A stretch of DNA of 39,894 bases from Deltaproteobacteria bacterium (lineage in GTDB: Bacteria > Desulfobacterota > Deferrisomatia > Deferrisomatales > BM512). Shown here one piece after another: positions 39,787-39,894 of the stretch. Each line of letters starts with the position of its first letter. Position 1 is the first letter of the stretch. The notes under the pieces are model-generated. The model made no database searches. It saw only the letters and a program-made list of their open reading frames with translations, and was not told the DNA's origin. The position numbers and the translations under genes are program-made. Location: the NCBI GenBank assembly GCA_030591565.1, contig JAUVAU010000018.1, positions 1-39,894 on the forward strand, given 5' to 3'.

Positions 39787-39894
39787 CGAGAACGAGGAAG
39801 GATATAAAAAATGACCGGAGGAATACTCAGCGTATTTCGAGGATCATTTTTTAGCCTGACGAAGTAAATCGGAGAAAAGGCAGGGTTTGTCAGC
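39787..39894 (-). repeat. Dispersed hairpin repeat, copy E (inverted, runs off the window)
   Basis: Read on the minus strand, it has AAACCC, CTCCGATT, GTCAGG, AAAAAATGATCC-TCGAAATAC, a short loop, GTATTCCTCCGGTCATTTTTT and CTTCCTCG in the same order as copy B. It faces copy D with about 105 bases between them. Confidence 0.75.

Noticed and set aside
39646-39894. Insertion sequence at the right edge
   Set aside because: Facing repeat ends enclose only about 105 bases with no transposase frame; they match the dispersed repeat family instead.

Overview
The window looks like chromosome from an anaerobic, Gram-negative, deltaproteobacterium-like (Desulfobacterota/Desulfuromonadota-type) organism. 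The evidence is high GC with AT-rich intergenic gaps, outer-membrane proteins (TolC-like, MipA/OmpV-like), a 40-residue desulforedoxin, a two-CW protein, a TatT-type TRAP system, a glutaconyl-CoA decarboxylase alpha-like subunit, a 2-hydroxyacyl-CoA dehydratase-family protein and GlnRS. No rRNA, CRISPR array, transposase, prophage or plasmid module is visible. Genus cannot be assigned from the sequence alone.

Layout. 1-3.9 kb: two tandem paralogous surface lipoproteins (the first cut by the window edge) with near-identical Ig-like parts and different C-terminal domains; a relic of the ancestral tail lies between them. 3.9-6.3 kb (minus): DUF2892 protein and desulforedoxin, tRNA-Thr(CGU), tRNA-Ala(CGC), threonine synthase. 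6.3-8.6 kb: an intergenic region with two perfect DnaA-box 9-mers, then a UPF0173 metallo-hydrolase, an unknown coiled-coil protein and ribosomal protein bL28. 8.6-15.3 kb (minus): an AddB-like nuclease, an AddA-like helicase-nuclease and a TSUP permease joined by 4-base overlaps. 15.4-17.5 kb: small membrane protein, single-subunit HgdB-like Fe-S protein, TtcA-like tRNA thiolase. 17.6-20.3 kb: unknown Cys-containing protein, DUF5320-like protein, an Mrp/NBP35 ATPase lacking its CxxC, a radical-SAM gene relic, and a divergent two-CW protein. 20.7-22.5 kb: GcdA-like carboxyltransferase. 22.6-26.4 kb: complete TRAP transporter operon (TatT, DctP, DctQ, DctM). 26.6-28.3 kb: glutaminyl-tRNA synthetase. 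28.4-36 kb (minus): a tightly packed series: alpha/beta hydrolase, unknown 186-aa protein, LarE, LarB, LarC lacking its LarC2 domain, secreted TPR protein, CGCxxC protein, OmpV-like/hydrolase fusion. 36-39.9 kb: TlpA-like thioredoxin, MetY, TolC-like protein.

How the parts relate. The Lar genes should make the nickel-pincer nucleotide cofactor, but no LarA-type enzyme is in the window and they share overlapping reading frames with envelope proteins of unknown function. This is the best candidate for an undescribed system. A second genome-level signal is a dispersed, hairpin-rich repeat family (five copies or pieces) that sits exactly on gene 3' ends: three copies begin on the G of a TAG stop codon and a fourth encodes the last residues and stop of LarE.

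All assignments come from reading the sequence and remembered family features; no database search was run. Start codons were revised where Shine-Dalgarno sites, overlaps or family N-termini argued for it (several TTG/GTG starts).
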